Positions 33,736-42,135 of a DNA stretch of 64,000 bases are shown piece by piece. Under the pieces are notes generated by a model. The model was given only the letters and a program-made list of their open reading frames with translations, did no database searches and had not been told where the DNA came from. This DNA comes from JBCCGR01 sp039029195 (GTDB lineage: Bacteria; Pseudomonadota; Alphaproteobacteria; Rhizobiales; Rhizobiaceae): contig JBCCGR010000023.1 of assembly GCA_039029195.1 (NCBI GenBank), positions 12,344-76,343 of the forward strand. Direction: 5' to 3'. Both the position numbers and the translations under genes were made by a program. Numbering within the stretch: position 1 is the stretch's first letter; each line of letters opens with the position of its first letter.

Positions 33736-34311
33736 ATGATGGCCAGAACCTTGTCCCGAGTATTGGGTCTTGCCGGATTGCTGCTGGCAGTCGGGATTTC
33801 CGGATGTGCCACTTACCATCCCCCTGCTCCGGCCTTTCATGAAATTCTCACCCAGCCTTATGTGCTTGATTCCGGCGACCGGTTGCGGGTTACGGTGTTT
33901 GAACAAAGCAATCTGACCAACACCTATGTGGTCGACAAGGCCGGATACATTGCCTTCCCGCTGGTTGGATCTGTCCCGGCACGTGGCCACACCATCAAGC
34001 AGATGGAAGGCCAGCTCGCCCAAAAGCTTGCTCAGGGCTATATCCGCTCGCCAGATGTCAGCGTCGAGGTTGACCGCTATCGTCCGTTCTTTGTGATGGG
34101 TGAAGTGTCCAACTCCGGCCAATATACCTATGTGCCTGGAATGACGGTGCAGAATGCAATTGCCATTGCCGGCGGCTTCAGCCCTCGCGGCAATCAGGAA
34201 TCGGTCGATATCACCCGCCACATCAACGGCAAAGTCATGACCGGCCGCGTGCCGACCACCGATCCCATCATGCCGGGCGACACCATCCATGTGCGGGAAC
34301 GCTGGTTTTAA
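33736..34311 (+). CDS. Wza-type polysaccharide export lipoprotein (HfsD/UppC-like)
   Basis: Outer-membrane polysaccharide export protein of 191 residues. A signal peptide ends in the lipobox GISGC (lipidated Cys near residue 25). The Poly_export domain is clear in LDSGDRLRVTVFEQSNLTNTYVVDKAGYIAFPLVG, followed by an SLBB-like segment FFVMGEVSNSGQYTYVPGMTVQNAIAIAGGF. The short length, without the extra SLBB repeats and C-terminal helix of E. coli Wza, is common in rhizobial exporters. GAGGA lies six bases before the ATG at 33736. Divergent from the Wzz-type gene and followed by a glycosyltransferase 39 bp later. Confidence 0.92.
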   Translation: MMARTLSRVLGLAGLLLAVGISGCATYHPPAPAFHEILTQPYVLDSGDRLRVTVFEQSNLTNTYVVDKAGYIAFPLVGSVPARGHTIKQMEGQLAQKLAQGYIRSPDVSVEVDRYRPFFVMGEVSNSGQYTYVPGMTVQNAIAIAGGFSPRGNQESVDITRHINGKVMTGRVPTTDPIMPGDTIHVRERWF

Positions 34312-34350
34312 CCGCCGATTGATTTCGGCGGAACAAGGGGTGGATACCAG

Positions 34351-35484
34351 ATGACGGCGCCGCTGCGCATCGTGCATTGTTTTCGGTCCCCAATCGGCGG
34401 CATATTTCGCCATGTTCGCGATCTTATTGATGTCCAGCACGAGCAAGGACACCAAATCGGTATCTTGTGCGACAACAATACTGGCGGTGCGCACGAAGAA
34501 TCCCTGTTCGACGAAGTGCGGCCAAAGCTTGCACTTGGCCTGCACCGCATCAAAATCAGGCGCACTATCAATCCCACCGATCTTATCGGTGTTTACAATT
34601 CCTATCGGGAAATCAGATCCTTAAAGCCGGATGTGCTGCATTCGCACGGCGCCAAGGGCGGCGCTTATGCAAGGCTCATCGGTACTTTGCTACGCATGAC
34701 AGGCCAAAAGACCGCAAGGCTCTATTGTCCTCACGGTGGCAGCATCCACTTCGACCACACGAAGCTCTCGGGCCGGATCTATTTCTTAATAGAGCGGTTT
34801 CTGGAGCGCTTCACCGACGGGCTGATTTTTGTCAGCGAGTATGAGCGTGATGGCTACGCCCGGAAGGTTGGAAAACCACGCTGCGCCACCAGCCTCGTCT
34901 ATAACGGTTTGAAAAAGCACGAATTCGAGCCGGTCGACACCATCGAAGAGGCGGCCGATTTTCTCTACATCGGTATGATGCGGGACCTCAAAGGGCCCGA
35001 TCTGTTTCTCCACGCGCTTCAACACCTGAACGCCAAAGGTCGCGTCACCGCGCACATGGTGGGCGACGGGCCGGATCTTGAAAAATACCACACCATGGCG
35101 CGGGATTGCGGTCTCGGAGAGGTTTTGACGTTTCACGGATCCATGCCCGCGCGGCAGGCATTTGCTTTGGCTGAACACGTGGTGGTGCCCAGTCGTGCGG
35201 AATCCATGCCCTACATTGTTCTGGAAGCCATTGCGGCGGGAAAGCCACTTCTGGCAACGGATGTGGGTGGCGTACCTGAAATATTCGGCCCTTACCGCAC
35301 CCGTCTTGTTAAGCCCGACGATGCGGTGGCTCTTGGCGATGCCATGCAAACCGTGCTTTCAAACCCTGCTCGGCTTTCTGAGGCTGAAGAATTGAAGGAC
35401 CGTGTCCAAGGCATATTCAGCGCAACCGAAATGGCAAAGACCGTGGGCCAGGTCTATGCGGAGACGATAGAGCGATTGCGGTAG
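34351..35484 (+). CDS. Group 1 (GT4) glycosyltransferase
   Basis: GT-B fold retaining glycosyltransferase, 377 residues, adding a sugar to the lipid-linked repeat unit. The N-terminal domain starts RIVHCFRSPIGGIFRHVRDL; the donor domain has YIGMMRDLKGPDLFLHAL, VGDGPDLEKY and the EX7E catalytic motif as RAESMPYIVLEA. It is the only glycosyltransferase in the cluster apart from the initiating enzyme, so either the repeat unit is very short or other transferases lie elsewhere. Between the Wza-like gene and the initiating transferase on the same strand. Confidence 0.92.
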   Translation: MTAPLRIVHCFRSPIGGIFRHVRDLIDVQHEQGHQIGILCDNNTGGAHEESLFDEVRPKLALGLHRIKIRRTINPTDLIGVYNSYREIRSLKPDVLHSHGAKGGAYARLIGTLLRMTGQKTARLYCPHGGSIHFDHTKLSGRIYFLIERFLERFTDGLIFVSEYERDGYARKVGKPRCATSLVYNGLKKHEFEPVDTIEEAADFLYIGMMRDLKGPDLFLHALQHLNAKGRVTAHMVGDGPDLEKYHTMARDCGLGEVLTFHGSMPARQAFALAEHVVVPSRAESMPYIVLEAIAAGKPLLATDVGGVPEIFGPYRTRLVKPDDAVALGDAMQTVLSNPARLSEAEELKDRVQGIFSATEMAKTVGQVYAETIERLR

Positions 35485-35595
35485 CGAAACTCTCAATCAG
35501 GCCGCGAATTCTCTCCTGATCTCAAAGGTTTTTTCACTCATTTGGCGTAAGGCTCGTCCCAACGGGTGGTCGGGAGACGAGAAAGACGGGACAGT

Positions 35596-37140
35596 ATGAG
35601 TGAAGTTGATCCCAAATTGACCTTCAGCGCGCAGGCCGTGATGTCGGCCAGCATTGCCGGATCGGCCGTGGATCCACGCGATTCGGTGAAGCTCAGCAAC
35701 CACGCCGAACAGATCGCCGAGCAATTTGCCGCCAATGCGATCTCACCCACGCTTCTGACTGGTGTCGTAAGGCTCATCGAGTGGGTCGTGATTTTTCTGT
35801 TGGGCGTCGGCATCTACGCCGGTTACGTCTATCCAACTGACGGGTTCAAACTTGCCTATCCGGTGATCTGCTTCACAGGCGCGACCCTTGCCCTGATCTC
35901 ATTGCAGGCGGTGGACGCCTATCAGATTTCCTCGCTCCGCACACACACCACACAGATGGGTCGCATTTTCGGGGCTTGGACACTGGTGTTCGGCTTCTTT
36001 GCCCTGCTCGCCTTCTTTGCCAAGGTCAGCGACGAATATTCCCGCTACTGGTTTGGAACCTGGTTCGTCAGCGGTATGATTTTCTTCATTATCTTCCGCA
36101 CGGTGATGGCCACACTTGTGCGCAAGTGGTCCCGCGACGGTCGGCTTGAGCGTCGTGCTGTGATCGTTGGCGGCGGCAAGAACGCAGAAGATCTGATCTT
36201 GTCCCTGGAAGCTCAGGCCGACAACGATATCCGAATTTGCGGTATTTTCGACGATCGCGACGGCGACCGCTCGCCTCCCATGGTGGCGGGCTACCCCAAG
36301 CTCGGCACTATTTCGGAACTTGTGGAATTCGGCCGCAAGGCGCGCATCGACATGCTGATCGTGTCACTGCCGATCAGCGCGGAAAAGCGCGTGCTTGCCA
36401 TGTTGAAAAAGGTTTGGGTGCTCCCGGTGGATATCCGCCTGTCAGCCCACACCAACAAGCTGCGGTTTCGGCCGCGGTCTTATTCCTACGTTGGCGCGGT
36501 GCCGTTTCTCGATGTGTTCGACAAACCCATCGCAGACTGGGACTCGGTGCTTAAACGCGCATTTGATGTGGTGTTGAGTTCGCTGGGCATCCTCGCGCTT
36601 TCTCCGATCTTCCTGGCAGCCGCCATCGCCATTCGCCTCGACAGCAAAGGCCCGGTGATCTTTCGCCAGAAACGGTTCGGCTTCAACAACGAGGTGATTG
36701 AGGTCCTGAAGTTCCGCTCCATGTATCATGAGCAGTCAGACCCGGATGCGAAGAAAGTCGTCACCAAAAACGATTCCCGTGTCACAAGGGTCGGCCGCTT
36801 CATTCGCAGAACCTCGATTGATGAATTGCCCCAGCTTTTCAACGTGTTGAAGGGTGATCTTTCGTTGGTAGGCCCACGCCCTCACGCCGTGAACGCGCAC
36901 ACGCAAAACCGGCTATGGGACGAGGTGGTCGATGGCTATTTCGGCCGCCACAAAGTCAAGCCGGGTGTTACTGGCTGGGCGCAGGTCAATGGCTGGCGCG
37001 GCGAGGTTGATACGGACGAGAAAATCCGCCGCCGGGTGGAATGCGACCTCTACTACATCGAAAACTGGTCGGTTCTGTTTGACCTCTACATCGTAATGAT
37101 CACGCCGTTCAAACTGCTCAACACGGAGAATGCGTATTGA
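35596..37140 (+). CDS. Undecaprenyl-phosphate sugar-phosphate transferase (polyprenyl hexose-1-P transferase; HfsE/ExoY-like)
   Basis: Initiates polysaccharide repeat-unit synthesis by moving a hexose-1-phosphate to undecaprenyl phosphate. The 514-residue WbaP/WcaJ-type protein has four N-terminal helices, a CoA-binding-like central domain (VIVGGGKNAEDLILSL) and the catalytic bacterial sugar transferase domain: KRAFDVVLSSLGILALSP, FRQKRFGFNNEVIEVLKFRSM and TSIDELPQLFNVLKGDLSLVGPRPH. The ATG at 35596 is chosen. The next gene starts with TTG overlapping its stop (TTGA), indicating coupling. Which sugar is used cannot be read from sequence. Confidence 0.95.
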   Translation: MSEVDPKLTFSAQAVMSASIAGSAVDPRDSVKLSNHAEQIAEQFAANAISPTLLTGVVRLIEWVVIFLLGVGIYAGYVYPTDGFKLAYPVICFTGATLALISLQAVDAYQISSLRTHTTQMGRIFGAWTLVFGFFALLAFFAKVSDEYSRYWFGTWFVSGMIFFIIFRTVMATLVRKWSRDGRLERRAVIVGGGKNAEDLILSLEAQADNDIRICGIFDDRDGDRSPPMVAGYPKLGTISELVEFGRKARIDMLIVSLPISAEKRVLAMLKKVWVLPVDIRLSAHTNKLRFRPRSYSYVGAVPFLDVFDKPIADWDSVLKRAFDVVLSSLGILALSPIFLAAAIAIRLDSKGPVIFRQKRFGFNNEVIEVLKFRSMYHEQSDPDAKKVVTKNDSRVTRVGRFIRRTSIDELPQLFNVLKGDLSLVGPRPHAVNAHTQNRLWDEVVDGYFGRHKVKPGVTGWAQVNGWRGEVDTDEKIRRRVECDLYYIENWSVLFDLYIVMITPFKLLNTENAY

Positions 37141-38396
37141 GCCTCACCGGCACCGCTGATGCAACATTAGCACCACGGCGTTATGATCTCGACGTGGTTG
37201 GCGAACGGCTGACCCGTTTTTTCATCGCTCTGGTGGTGTTTTTGGGTGGGTTTGTGATCGAAGAACCGGCACCTTACGAGCTCCTGCTGCTCGTGTGCAT
37301 GGTTCTGTTCATCGCGTTGGGCATGCGCCTGTCACAGGTGGCGCTGGCGCTTGCCGGACTGTTCGCGCTCTTCAACTTCGGCGGCGTTTTGTCGATGTTA
37401 CAAATGCCGGAATACAAAGAGGCGCCCCTCTATCTGGCTGTTTCGGCCTTTTTGGGCCTTTCCTCGGTCTTCTTTGTTGCTGTGGTCGAGAAAGACGCAA
37501 GCCGCCTTTCTCTTATCTTCAAGGCTTATATTGCGGCTGCGGTCATCACGGCGTTCCTTGGCGTTGTGGGCTATTTCGATCTCTTTCCCGGATCACGGGT
37601 CTTTACGCTCTATGATCGCGCCAAAGGGGCCTTTCAGGATCCCAACGTGTTTGGCCCGTTTCTCATTCTGCCAACCCTCTATCTGGTGCATCAGCTTGTT
37701 TACGGGTCTTGGCGCAGCAAGCCGACCTCATCGTTCTTGCTGTTCATTCTGTTTGCAGCGCTTTTCCTTTCCTTCTCTCGTGCAGCCTGGGGCCTGACTG
37801 TCCTTTCCGGAGCCGTGTTCTATACAATCCTCATTCTGGCCGAGCGCAGCCCGCTTCAGCGCATGCGCCTTGTGATGATCGCGATTATGGGTCTCGCGGC
37901 ACTAACGGTCGCATTGTTGATTGCGCTGCAGTTCGAAGTGATTGGCGACATGTTCGAACAACGCGCCAGAGCCGTTCAGGACTATGATGGCGGGGCCTAT
38001 GGTCGGTTTGCGCGCCACGCCATCGGCTTTGAGTGGGCGCTCACCAACCCGTTTGGCATTGGCCCGCTGGAATTTGGTCTGACCCTTGGTGCGGATCCGC
38101 ACAACATCTGGGTGAAGAGCCTGATGGCCTACGGCTGGCTTGGCTTTTTCTCCTATCTGGCGATCACCATTTTTACGCTGGCCGCGCCCTTCCGGCTGCT
38201 GTTTCGCGATCGGCCCTGGCAAATCTACCTGCAGTGCGCCTATGCCACGTTCGTTGGCCACATCATCATTGCCTATGTGATCGATATCGACCACTGGCGG
38301 CATGTCTATCTGATCATCGGCCTCATCTGGGGATGTGTGGCGCTGGAGTTCCGACACAATCGAGCGAAGAGCGGCTCAGGTCAGATATCGGCCTGA
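37137..38396 (+). CDS. O-antigen ligase/polymerase-like (Wzy) membrane protein
   Basis: Polytopic inner-membrane protein (419 residues, about ten helices) of the Wzy/WaaL family that would polymerise the lipid-linked units. The family core is seen in the conserved loop ARHAIGFEWALTNPFGIGPLEFG...DPHNIWVKSLMAYGWLGF (split over the periplasmic region), and DPNVFGPFLILPTLYLVH earlier. The TTG start overlaps the preceding stop by four bases. Its last 16 bp overlap the end of a convergent GNAT gene. It closes the polysaccharide cluster; no Wzx-type flippase was found nearby. Confidence 0.88.
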   Translation: MSLTGTADATLAPRRYDLDVVGERLTRFFIALVVFLGGFVIEEPAPYELLLLVCMVLFIALGMRLSQVALALAGLFALFNFGGVLSMLQMPEYKEAPLYLAVSAFLGLSSVFFVAVVEKDASRLSLIFKAYIAAAVITAFLGVVGYFDLFPGSRVFTLYDRAKGAFQDPNVFGPFLILPTLYLVHQLVYGSWRSKPTSSFLLFILFAALFLSFSRAAWGLTVLSGAVFYTILILAERSPLQRMRLVMIAIMGLAALTVALLIALQFEVIGDMFEQRARAVQDYDGGAYGRFARHAIGFEWALTNPFGIGPLEFGLTLGADPHNIWVKSLMAYGWLGFFSYLAITIFTLAAPFRLLFRDRPWQIYLQCAYATFVGHIIIAYVIDIDHWRHVYLIIGLIWGCVALEFRHNRAKSGSGQISA

Positions 38397-38926
38397 AGCT
38401 CGTTTTCGAGCATTGAGTACACCGCCTCATCCCACCATCTGCCTTGCGCAAAGATGGCTTCCCGCGTCACGCCCTCTTTGACCATGCTGAGTTTTTCAAG
38501 CACCCGGATTGAGGCATGATTTTCCACTGCCACATTGGCATCCAACCGGTGTAACCCAACATCAATGAAGGCGAAGCGCACAAGTGCTGCGCACATTTCG
38601 GTGGCATAGCCCTTTCCGGTTTTGGTGGTATCGACACCAAAACCCAGATGGCCGATCACGGGATGCGAGCGCGTTAGACTCACCTGCCCCACAATCTCAT
38701 TTGTTTCTTTTTCGCGCACCGCGAACACAAACAGCCACCGTTCGCCATCCGGGCCTTTGTGATCCAGGTAGCCTTGAATGCGCTGCTTGGCATCGGCCAG
38801 TTCATCTGGCTCAACCGCCTGATGTTTCCATTGGTCCGGCTTGGACTGATAGGTCTGGATGTCCGGCGCGTCGGACATCTGCAATTCGCGGAGGATGAGG
38901 CGTTGCGTGGTCAGTTCCGGCAGCAT
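38381..38926 (-). CDS. RimJ/RimL-type GNAT N-acetyltransferase
   Basis: Acetyltransferase of 181 residues with the Acetyltransf_3 layout: TQRLILRELQMSDAPDIQ at the N terminus, then VGQVSLTRSHPVIGHLGFGVDTTKTGKGYATEMCAALVRFAF (acetyl-CoA loop) and DANVAVENHASIRVLEKLSMVKEG near the end. The group acetylates ribosomal protein or small-molecule amines; the substrate is unknown. Convergent with and overlapping the Wzy-like gene by 16 bp, so it is not part of that operon. Confidence 0.9.
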   Translation of the reverse strand: MLPELTTQRLILRELQMSDAPDIQTYQSKPDQWKHQAVEPDELADAKQRIQGYLDHKGPDGERWLFVFAVREKETNEIVGQVSLTRSHPVIGHLGFGVDTTKTGKGYATEMCAALVRFAFIDVGLHRLDANVAVENHASIRVLEKLSMVKEGVTREAIFAQGRWWDEAVYSMLENELQADI

Positions 38927-39045
38927 GGGCGATGCTCCTTTGTCGAGGGCCGCCCAGAATGGCCGAATTTGGGGTGGGTGTAAAACGACCCAGCAGATTT
39001 GGGTGTAGTTGTATTTTTTGGGACTGCAGCTTTAATCTGCATTGC

Positions 39046-39333
39046 ATGGCCTACTACGTCTATATGCTGGCAAGCCGAAAGGGTGGCACCATTTACACAG
39101 GTGTCACCAACGATCTTGAGGGGCGGGTTTTTGATCATCGCGAAGGCCGCGGATCAAAATTCACATCCAAATATCAAGTAAAGCGCCTTGTCTGGTATGA
39201 AGAACATTCAGATGTGGGCATGGCCATTCGCCGCGAAAAAAACATCAAGAAATACTATCGGAAATGGAAAATTGATCTGATCGAGGAAATGAACCCCGAT
39301 TGGTTTGACCTTTACCGAACGCTGAATTGGTAG
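39046..39333 (+). CDS. GIY-YIG nuclease-superfamily protein (UPF0213-like)
   Basis: Small single-domain protein of 95 residues with the GIY-YIG fold. The N-terminal YYVYMLASRKGGTIYTGVTNDLEGRVFDH contains the two short motifs (YVYML and YTGVT) and the following Arg; the Glu ligand is probably in WYEEHSDVGMAIRREKNIKKYYR. The ATG at 39046 is at the domain start. Such stand-alone proteins are common in alphaproteobacteria and may be DNA-repair or housekeeping nucleases. No mobile-element context beyond the flanking intergenic repeats. Confidence 0.88.
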   Translation: MAYYVYMLASRKGGTIYTGVTNDLEGRVFDHREGRGSKFTSKYQVKRLVWYEEHSDVGMAIRREKNIKKYYRKWKIDLIEEMNPDWFDLYRTLNW

Positions 39334-39349
39334 TGCGCCGAACGTTCAC

Positions 39350-39404
39350 GGGGTGGGTCCCCGGGTCTCATTTTCGCTGTCGCTCAAATGGCCCAAGGAT
39401 GACA
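39350..39404. repeat. 55-bp palindromic repeat, family copy
   Basis: From GGGGTGGGTCCCCGGGTC to GCCCAAGGATGAC. It aligns with 11966-12020 (about 70 percent identity by eye) and with the 29796/39453 copies. Located 17 bp after the GIY-YIG gene. Confidence 0.65.
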
Positions 39405-39452
39405 TGAAGCCAACCAACTGAACTTACAATGCAGGCTCAATCTCTCCACTTT

Positions 39453-39512
39453 GTCATCCTCGGACCGATTGAACCGCAACAGCGGTGAGATCGTGATCCG
39501 GGAACCTATTCC
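39453..39512. repeat. 60-bp palindromic repeat, inverted family copy
   Basis: Starts GTCATCCTCGGACCGATTG and ends CCGGGAACCTATTCC. Its reverse complement closely matches 29796-29854. Together with 39350-39404 it forms an inverted pair in the 284-bp gap between the GIY-YIG and gabD genes; I see no gene there. Confidence 0.75.
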
Positions 39513-39617
39513 GTGAAGGCGAAGCTCGGTCACACTTTCGCAGTGAACGAACCCCAGTCTCGCACCACAGTTTCGCTTTCGTGGCCCAAGACTGAAGTCC
39601 TTTGATGCGAGCCGCCC

Positions 39618-41075
39618 CTACATCCCCAGGCCGCCGATGCAGACATATTTGGTGTCTAGATATTCGCCAATGCCCTGAGCGCCGCCTTCCGTGCCGAGAC
39701 CGGACTCCTTCATCCCGCCAAACGGGGCTTCCGGTGTGGTGATGATGCCTTCGTTCACGCCGACCAGACCATATTTCAGGCCTTCCATCACCCGATAGGT
39801 GCGGCCAAGGTCCTGGGTGTAGAAATAGCAGGCGAGCCCGTATTCGGTGCTGTTGGCAAGCCGAACGGCATCCTCTTCCTTGGTGAACTTGAAGATCGGT
39901 GACACGGGACCGAAAATTTCTTCCTTGGAGACCCGCATTTTGACTTTGGCATTGGCAATGACGGTCGGCTTGTAAAACGTGCCGCCCAGTTCGTGGCGTT
40001 CGCCACCGGTGGTGATCTTGCCACCCTTCTTCACCGCGTCGGCCACCAGTTCTTCAACCTTGGCAACGGCAGCGTCGTCGATCAACGGTCCCTGATCATT
40101 GCCACCATCTAGGCTTGGTCCGACTTTGAGATTTTCTGCCGCCTCAGTCAGCTTTTCCACAAACTGGTTGTAGACTTTTGACTGAACGTAGAAACGGTTT
40201 GTGCAAACACAGGTCTGTCCGGAATTGCGGTATTTGGCGGCAATCGCACCCTCGACCGCGCGGTCAATATCCGCATCATTGAAGACGATGAAAGGCGCGT
40301 TGCCACCCAATTCCATGGAGACTTTTTTCACAGTAGAAGCAGACTGTTTGATGAGAATCTTGCCGACCTCCGTGGAGCCGGTAAAAGTCACCTTCTGAAC
40401 CATCGGATTGCGGGTGAGTTCTCCACCGATTTCGCTGGCTGAGCCCGTCACAACGTTGATGACACCAGGCGGCACACCGGCTTCTTCTGCCAAAACACCC
40501 CAGGCAAGTGCAGAGAACGGCGTCTGTGATGCTGGCTTCACAACGCTGGTGCAGCCAGCCGCAAGGGCGGGACCAATTTTGCGCGCAAGCATAGAGGACG
40601 GGAAGTTCCACGGTGTGATCGCTGCCACCACACCAACAGGCTCCTTGGTGACCAGAATGCGCCGATCGGCCCAAGGTGAAGGCACAACGTCGCCATAGAC
40701 GCGACGTCCTTCCTCAGCGAACCAGAGTATATAGTTTGCACCAATGGTGATCTCACCCTTGGCTTCGGCAAGCGGCTTGCCCTGCTCCATGCTCAGCAGC
40801 TCGGCCAGCGCGTCCACATTGTCGAGCATCGCCTGATACATGTTGCGGAGCATAGCAGCGCGCTCATTCGCGGTGGTTTTGCTGAACGTTGCAAATGCCT
40901 CATGTGCCGCCTCAATGGCACGACGGGTCTCAGCCTTGCCCGATTTCGGCACTTTGGCAAATTCCAGCGACGTGGCTGGGTTGGTGACAGAAAGGGTTTC
41001 ACCAGAATCAGCTTGCACCCATTCTCCGCCAATCAGGTTCGCTTCTTTCATATAGTGCTGTGTCTTGGCGAGCAT
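39618..41075 (-). CDS. gabD: NAD(P)-dependent succinate-semialdehyde dehydrogenase
   Basis: Aldehyde dehydrogenase, 485 residues, oxidising succinate semialdehyde to succinate in GABA breakdown. Active-site Glu255 (SMELGGNAP) and Cys289 (GQTCVCTN) are present; the double-Cys GQTCVC is the GabD-type form. TPWNFP, FTGSTEVGK and the C-terminal PFGGMKESGLGTEGG support it. The ATG at 41075 has GAGGAG six bases before it. No GABA transaminase is adjacent, though a class III aminotransferase lies at 53.9 kb. Divergent from acpXL across 250 bp. Confidence 0.92.
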   Translation of the reverse strand: MLAKTQHYMKEANLIGGEWVQADSGETLSVTNPATSLEFAKVPKSGKAETRRAIEAAHEAFATFSKTTANERAAMLRNMYQAMLDNVDALAELLSMEQGKPLAEAKGEITIGANYILWFAEEGRRVYGDVVPSPWADRRILVTKEPVGVVAAITPWNFPSSMLARKIGPALAAGCTSVVKPASQTPFSALAWGVLAEEAGVPPGVINVVTGSASEIGGELTRNPMVQKVTFTGSTEVGKILIKQSASTVKKVSMELGGNAPFIVFNDADIDRAVEGAIAAKYRNSGQTCVCTNRFYVQSKVYNQFVEKLTEAAENLKVGPSLDGGNDQGPLIDDAAVAKVEELVADAVKKGGKITTGGERHELGGTFYKPTVIANAKVKMRVSKEEIFGPVSPIFKFTKEEDAVRLANSTEYGLACYFYTQDLGRTYRVMEGLKYGLVGVNEGIITTPEAPFGGMKESGLGTEGGAQGIGEYLDTKYVCIGGLGM

Positions 41076-41325
41076 GGGCCGCTCCTCGTCTCATTCTTTG
41101 TTGGGTTGGGTTCCGGCGGGTTTGGCCGGTGTTTCCTTTGTGAACCTTATTTTGCCGCTCAATTCAAACGAATTTGGTGTGCGATGGCTCAAATTCGGCG
41201 ACAAATCACCGCTGATCATCACAGATGTCTTGCGAAACGGAATTCCCTCGACCAATTAGGGCTTTCCATTCGTTGCTCTTTTTTTGTAGTTTCCGCCCAA
41301 ATTCGGAACACCCAAGGATTCCCAC

Positions 41326-41604
41326 GTGTCATCCACATTCGACAAGGTCGCCGACATCATTGCTGAAACCAGCGAAATTCCGCGCGACGATATCACGCCT
41401 GACAGCCACACGATCGACGATCTGGGCATCGACAGCCTCGATTTTCTCGACATTGTTTTTGCGGTCGACAAAGAGTTCGGCATCAAGATCCCGCTTGAAG
41501 CCTGGACCCAGGAAGTCAATGACGGCAAGGTTTCCACGGAAGAGTATTTCGTGATGAAAAACCTTGTTGAAAAAATCGACAAGCTGATCGCCGACAAAGG
41601 CTAG
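41326..41604 (+). CDS. acpXL: Acyl carrier protein for very-long-chain fatty acid of lipid A
   Basis: Dedicated acyl carrier protein holding the growing 26-28-carbon 28-hydroxy acyl chain of rhizobial lipid A. 92 residues; the phosphopantetheine Ser lies in LGIDSLDFLD (the AcpXL form instead of DSLD-MVE of AcpP). The GTG at 41326 has AAGGA eight bases before it. First gene of a same-strand run acpXL, fabZ, fabF2, fabF1, adh, lpxXL, the order known from Rhizobium leguminosarum and Sinorhizobium. A 250-bp gap upstream, divergent from gabD, must hold the operon promoter. Confidence 0.96.
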   Translation: MSSTFDKVADIIAETSEIPRDDITPDSHTIDDLGIDSLDFLDIVFAVDKEFGIKIPLEAWTQEVNDGKVSTEEYFVMKNLVEKIDKLIADKG

Positions 41605-41634
41605 CGCTGTCGCGCAATTCGGGTCTGACCCCTC

Positions 41635-42102
41635 ATGCAGCTTGAATATTTCCAGATGATCGACCGCATCGAAGACCTTGATGCGGACTGCTCACGGTTG
41701 GTGGCGCACTCACAGGTGCCGCTGGAAAGCCCTGTGTTTGAAGGGCATTTCCCTAGCCATCCGCTGATGCCGGGTGTCCTGCTCATCGAAACCATGGCGC
41801 AGGCCTCCGGGTTTCTGGTGCTCGCCAACAACCGGTTTTCCCAGATGCCGTTTTTGGCGGGCGTTAAAGAGGGCAAACTGCGCACTTTCGTCGAACCGGA
41901 AACACCACTTGAGGTGACAGCCGAGATGGAACATGACGGTTCAGGCTTCGCCATGACCCGCGCCAGCATCCGCTCAAACGGCAAGAAAATCTGCGACAGC
42001 AAGCTGACATTCAAAACGATGCCGTTCCCGCAGGACGGCTTTACCGAAATGATGAAAAAGCGTGCGTCAGAGCTTGGAATGCCAGCCGAACGGATGCAAT
42101 AA
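41635..42102 (+). CDS. fabZXL: 3-hydroxyacyl-ACP dehydratase of the VLCFA operon
   Basis: Hotdog-fold dehydratase, 155 residues, removing water from the 3-hydroxyacyl-AcpXL intermediate. The catalytic histidine is in FEGHFPSHPLMPGVLLIETMAQASG, the standard FabZ motif. Sits 30 bp after acpXL and 33 bp before the first ketosynthase-like gene, so co-transcribed. Divergent enough from housekeeping FabZ in its C-terminal third (MKKRASELGM) to be the specialised paralogue. No housekeeping fab genes are in the window. Confidence 0.94.
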   Translation: MQLEYFQMIDRIEDLDADCSRLVAHSQVPLESPVFEGHFPSHPLMPGVLLIETMAQASGFLVLANNRFSQMPFLAGVKEGKLRTFVEPETPLEVTAEMEHDGSGFAMTRASIRSNGKKICDSKLTFKTMPFPQDGFTEMMKKRASELGMPAERMQ

Positions 42103-42135
42103 GGAGCCGTTGAGGCTTCAGGATTTCAAAAACCA

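Noticed and set aside
33613..34545. 310-codon open frame on the minus strand
   Set aside because: Covers the Wza-like gene and its promoter in antisense; the forward-strand gene has a signal peptide, lipobox and domain.
39350..39512. Inverted repeats flanking as possible insertion sequence ends
   Set aside because: The pair encloses under 170 bp with no transposase frame and belongs to the short palindromic repeat family.
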